A stretch of 64,000 bases of DNA from Medicago truncatula. Lineage: Eukaryota; Streptophyta; Magnoliopsida; Fabales; Fabaceae. Position 1 is the stretch's first letter. Every line of letters begins with the position of its first letter. Below the pieces are notes generated by a model. That model did no database searches. It saw only the letters and a program-made list of their open reading frames with translations, and was not told the origin of the DNA. Shown piece after piece: positions 60,629 through 64,000 of the stretch. The translations under genes were made by a program, and so were the position numbers. The stretch is taken from contig NC_053044.1 in assembly GCF_003473485.1 (NCBI RefSeq), positions 52,988,091 to 53,052,090 of the forward strand, in the 5' to 3' direction.

Positions 60629-61970
60629 GTTGTGACAGAGAGTGATGCAGATCAATAGAGTTCAGTACAGTACTCGATCTGCGTTCAGATATATAGGAAA
60701 AGCATTAAAATCTTCGCCCACTCAACACGCAATATTTTTCGTACTTTCCTATCTCATTTCACAAAAACAACACACACTCTCTGATAACAACGAGTGTTTG
60801 TGTTCTGTTTTATTGTTATTATTGTTTTACCGGTTGGACTTGTTTTCTCGGTTCGAGTTACGAGCTGTTTAAGATCTATTTTCCCCGGTTCAGCTCACTG
60901 TATATTGACTTATTAAGAGAATCACCAATTACATGACTACACGTGTCGATTGTTTTGAGTGAGAAACGACGGCTTGTGATAATTAGCATGACGAATATTT
61001 ACTGAGGTGGCACCAGCTGTCTGAATTAATACCGGTTGTTTCCGGTTTTCTTTTCTCTGGCTGTCGGTGCCTATCGGTTTAGTTGAGATGTACTTTATCA
61101 CAATCAAATTACATATTTGCCCTGTTATTACATGCTTATCATATCTCATCATATTATATATAATGCTCTCAACTATCATAATCTTTCGTAATTAATTATT
61201 TTCTTTTTTCTGTGCTAAAATAACCATTTTCCTTTTTTTTATCTTCTTAATTTTGCTTTGTTTATTACCTTTGTTGTGTTGTATTTGTGATTGTTGTCTT
61301 TTCTGTGCGAAAGTAACTATTTTCCTTGTTTATTACTCAGGATGCTTTCATATAAACGCATATTGAGTCAATTATGAATCTTATTTTACGGTTCCACATT
61401 CAACACTTGGAACTATTATGAGTGATTATTTAATCCAGCAGTGATTCTTTGCACTCAAATTTTCCTCGTTTACGACAACGATCACAATAAATGCTTAGAG
61501 AGAACCAAAAAAAGAAAATTGCTATTAGCCTACGACAATAGATGCTTACAAATTGACAGCCAATTTTTCTAAATCCACATTTTGTCCTTTTCGGGCTATA
61601 ATTAAAAAGGAAATGATGGGTTGATTTTTTATTATAAATAAATATTTTGATTTTGATACAAGCAACGATGAGAATACCGCGGACACAGCCTTTTGCATGG
61701 AAACATCTTTTGCCAATTTGCAACATTGCGTAAAGCTTAAAAATAAATACGAGAACATTTGGTGTTTGACATTATAGCGGACTCTTTTTTGAGGGAATTT
61801 GATAATTGGTGTTGTAATCAACTTAATAATCACCATCAGCGGTACTTCAACTTCCTTATATAACTCACCCTCAAAGCGTGATCAATGCTGGTGAAACATT
61901 TTTTTTCATACAACTGAAAAGATTTCTCATATAGCTTGCATCATTAAAAACAACTAAGAAAATAAAATCT
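60629..61970. other. CESA1 upstream region and OCP3 3' flank
   Basis: The first few hundred bases are the CESA1 leader and promoter (minus strand). No gene was recognised in the remainder. Confidence 0.5.
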
Positions 61971-63398
61971 TCAACTTGTTTCATTAGCAGACTGCTGGTA
62001 AGGAAGACGATGTTCTGGAACCCCCTCCTCGGCACGTTTGTCTTCAAACCACTTGATAACAGTTCTCCGCGGAATGTTTGAAACATGCACAATATTACTA
62101 ATCATTGCATTCTGCATTGTAATTCAAGGCAGACAGGTAAGGATGTTGAAGTTAACAAGTTGTGAAATAAGGAGAATTGCAGAATTATCATATACCAAGA
62201 CACATGCTTGTCACTTTTAATGCTATAATATGCAGCGATGGATGCATATAATGTTTATTAACTTTCAATATAATATAGGCACAAAGAGGCTTTGTCTAAC
62301 ATGGACAAGCAAAATAGTCTTACATCATGCACACGTGTCATTTCCATCATTAGATTAAAAAGTCACATCATATTTCGTTTAATTTAATAGTGAGATTTAT
62401 TGGTTCAATGGTGGAAATTAGCTTACGCATGATACAAGACTTGGTCTCATTTGTGCACTATAGAATTGGCCGCACAAAGAAGCGTATAACATAATGGTTG
62501 ACATCATGGGAGGAGTTTATCTTAATTACATAATAACTGTAAATCGGATATTGACCAATTATGTACAGTTATATATATAATCAAGATTAACAACTCTTAT
62601 ATCTCATGCTCTCAACCGATACTAAATATATCACATGTCCCCTTACATGACATTTACCCCATTTAGTTTCAAGTCGTCCACTATATGACACTTAGCTTGA
62701 GGACCGAGAACGAGAGCAATTGATTAACATGTATTGCCAGTCTTGGATTTGTTGTCTCAAAGTATAAGTGCAGTAGACTAGCGTGATATTAAGCATGAAC
62801 ATAACAAATAATCATGAAACACAGTGAAAAGCATACATGATGATACAACTAGGCATCTTAATTGTTTTGCATAAAACCAGAATACTAATGCAAGCATCAT
62901 TTACTTTAAGTTTCTCAAACATAACTTCTGATTTAAGAGGGAATTGCTGCCGGACTAGAAAAATGGAGTATATTAAATAAAACAAGTAGTTAAATAAGCC
63001 GATGAAGATTTTACTAGTTATGTATGGATGATTTAGCACCATAAAACTTGTGATATTGAAGTATGGCAAGTTTAACTTACAGTGGGCCGCTTTGATCTCA
63101 TGTAAACTCTCTCCAGCGTGTCAAGTTGAGCCTTTTTCAATCTCTTTCGAGAAGACCAATTCTGTTGCATGTCATGAATAGGTAAGTTAGACTTCTTCGG
63201 TCCAGATTCTGCATGAGCATGATCTGCACTTGTTTCTTTATAAAAAGAATCTCCGGGCGTAGTTTCAGGTGATACTGCTGATGGTTTAGGTTCATCAGGA
63301 ATCGATAGGCTCAGCATCAGAAGACTCGGGGGAGGGTTACGAAGCAAATCAAGAACAAGAGCTCTATCAAGACAGAGCTCGGCAGCAAGAGCTTTTAT
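61971..63398 (-). CDS. OCP3: OCP3-type homeodomain protein, 3' exons only
   Basis: Two exons are visible, 63398-63081 and 62111-61971, joined by a GT-AG intron in phase 0 (...SKRPT|NAMISNI). Upstream exons should lie beyond the right edge, since exon 63398 begins directly at a TTGCAG acceptor. The visible product is 152 residues: IKALAAELCLDRALVLDLLR, a Ser/Pro-rich linker, and then a homeodomain-like segment SSRKRLKKAQLDTLERVY ... IPRRTVIKWFEDKRAEEGV, whose recognition helix has the WFEDKRA form of OCP3. Arabidopsis OCP3 modulates jasmonate-dependent defence and drought responses and is reported to act partly in chloroplast RNA editing. The frame is intact. Confidence 0.88.
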
Positions 63399-63540
63399 CT
63401 GCAACAAATTGGAAAGACGGAACTGAGAAATGAGTCTGGAAGTTAACATTAGGGATTTTCTCCACTCTTTAATATATTAACTAATATATTTGCCTTTAAT
63501 CAGGACCCCGACCTGGTTAATCAATCAACTTTACTTTTTC

Positions 63541-63688
63541 TTGTCCCCGAAGGAGTAGTGTAGTGGTTTGGATAGGAACGCCAAAGAAGTTCTATGCAGG
63601 AGGTGTAGGGTTCAATCCCTCCTACTAGCATTCCTGTTTTCCCGAACTAACTAAACTAACTAACTACTAACACTCATCTGTTTAAAAA
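63541..63688 (+). mobile_element. tRNA-derived SINE with 18-bp target duplication, in an OCP3 intron
   Basis: It has A-box-like TAGTGTAGTGGTTTGG and B-box-like GGGTTCAATCCC. The flanking direct repeats of 18 bp differ at one base (63523-63540 and 63689-63706, AATCAA.TTTACTTTTTC). It is a different family from the copies at 43028 and 59570. Confidence 0.8.
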
Positions 63689-63706
63689 AATCAAATTTAC
63701 TTTTTC

Positions 63707-64000
63707 CTTCTCCTTATCAATGAATCAGGTCATAGGAAGCTTCATTCTATCAACTACGACAAAAGGCCAAGTCAAGGAAGCAAATCAGAATGTGTTTCAT
63801 ATTACTAACAGTATTTCGAATAAAAAGTTTAAGCGAACGGTTTCCTTTTTTTTAACAAACATTTTGGTTTCTTAATCACGTGTCTTGTATGGTGTTACTC
63901 AAATGCAGATCATACAGGTATTTGAAGTAGGTGAGAAACAATAGCACTTAACCTCTTCATACCATAACTAAGTAATCCTATTCCTATCATCTGATACACT
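63707..64000. other. Right edge, presumed OCP3 intron
   Basis: No exon of OCP3 or another gene could be recognised here on either strand. Confidence 0.4.

Noticed and set aside
63541-63640. tRNA gene
   Set aside because: A and B box-like sequences are present, but no cloverleaf could be drawn, and the flanking 18-bp direct repeats show it to be a SINE.

Overview
The window is nuclear DNA from a flowering plant. It is AT-rich, the genes are split by short GT-AG introns, and most of the intergenic space is transposon debris. The proteins are dicot-like. The SINE, MITE, Helitron and copia-LTR families resemble those of legumes, so Medicago or a close relative is most likely; this species call is an inference. 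Exon junctions were worked out by hand from reading frame, splice dinucleotides and remembered family sequences, and nothing was run through software.

Layout: 2.2-6.3 kb (-) RDR6, the RNA-dependent RNA polymerase of trans-acting siRNA production; 10.5-11.7 kb (+) a stand-alone SPX-domain phosphate-signalling protein with two PHR1-type sites upstream; 12.1-13.3 kb (-) a small plastid-type DnaJ-like zinc-finger protein in four exons; 16.2-17.0 kb (+) an intronless plant-specific RRM-like protein; 19.0-20.3 kb a solo copia LTR; 21.9-27.0 kb (+) the DECD-box mRNA-export helicase UAP56; 28.0-31.8 kb a Helitron sitting inside a Stowaway MITE; 31.8-37.5 kb no convincing gene; 37.7-39.2 kb (-) a broken FAR1-related gene; 40.2-41.3 kb (+) a Golgi-type TPT/nucleotide-sugar transporter; 44.1-44.7 kb a LINE reverse-transcriptase fragment; 45.3-45.9 kb a hAT-type non-autonomous element; 47.0-47.5 kb (-) an EG45/plant-natriuretic-peptide-like secreted protein; 50.3-53.3 kb (+) a BRITTLE1-type carrier; 54.6-60.6 kb (-) cellulose synthase CESA1 with 14 coding exons; 62.0-63.4 kb (-) the 3' exons of the homeodomain protein OCP3, which runs off the right edge.

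The genes do not form an operon-like unit, but the series UAP56, TPT transporter, BT1, CESA1, OCP3 recalls two Arabidopsis neighbourhoods (At4g32390-32410 and At5g11170-11270, from memory). The right half is therefore probably an ancestral collinear block.

The most unusual object is the 3.85-kb Helitron at 27951-31797. Its ends can be fixed to the base because it splits a MITE. It holds an open 224-residue two-exon frame that joins an RPA-type OB-fold to the last part of a Helitron helicase, an array of 79/82/85-bp repeats in a higher-order A-B-C pattern, and a decayed gene with two B3-like domains.
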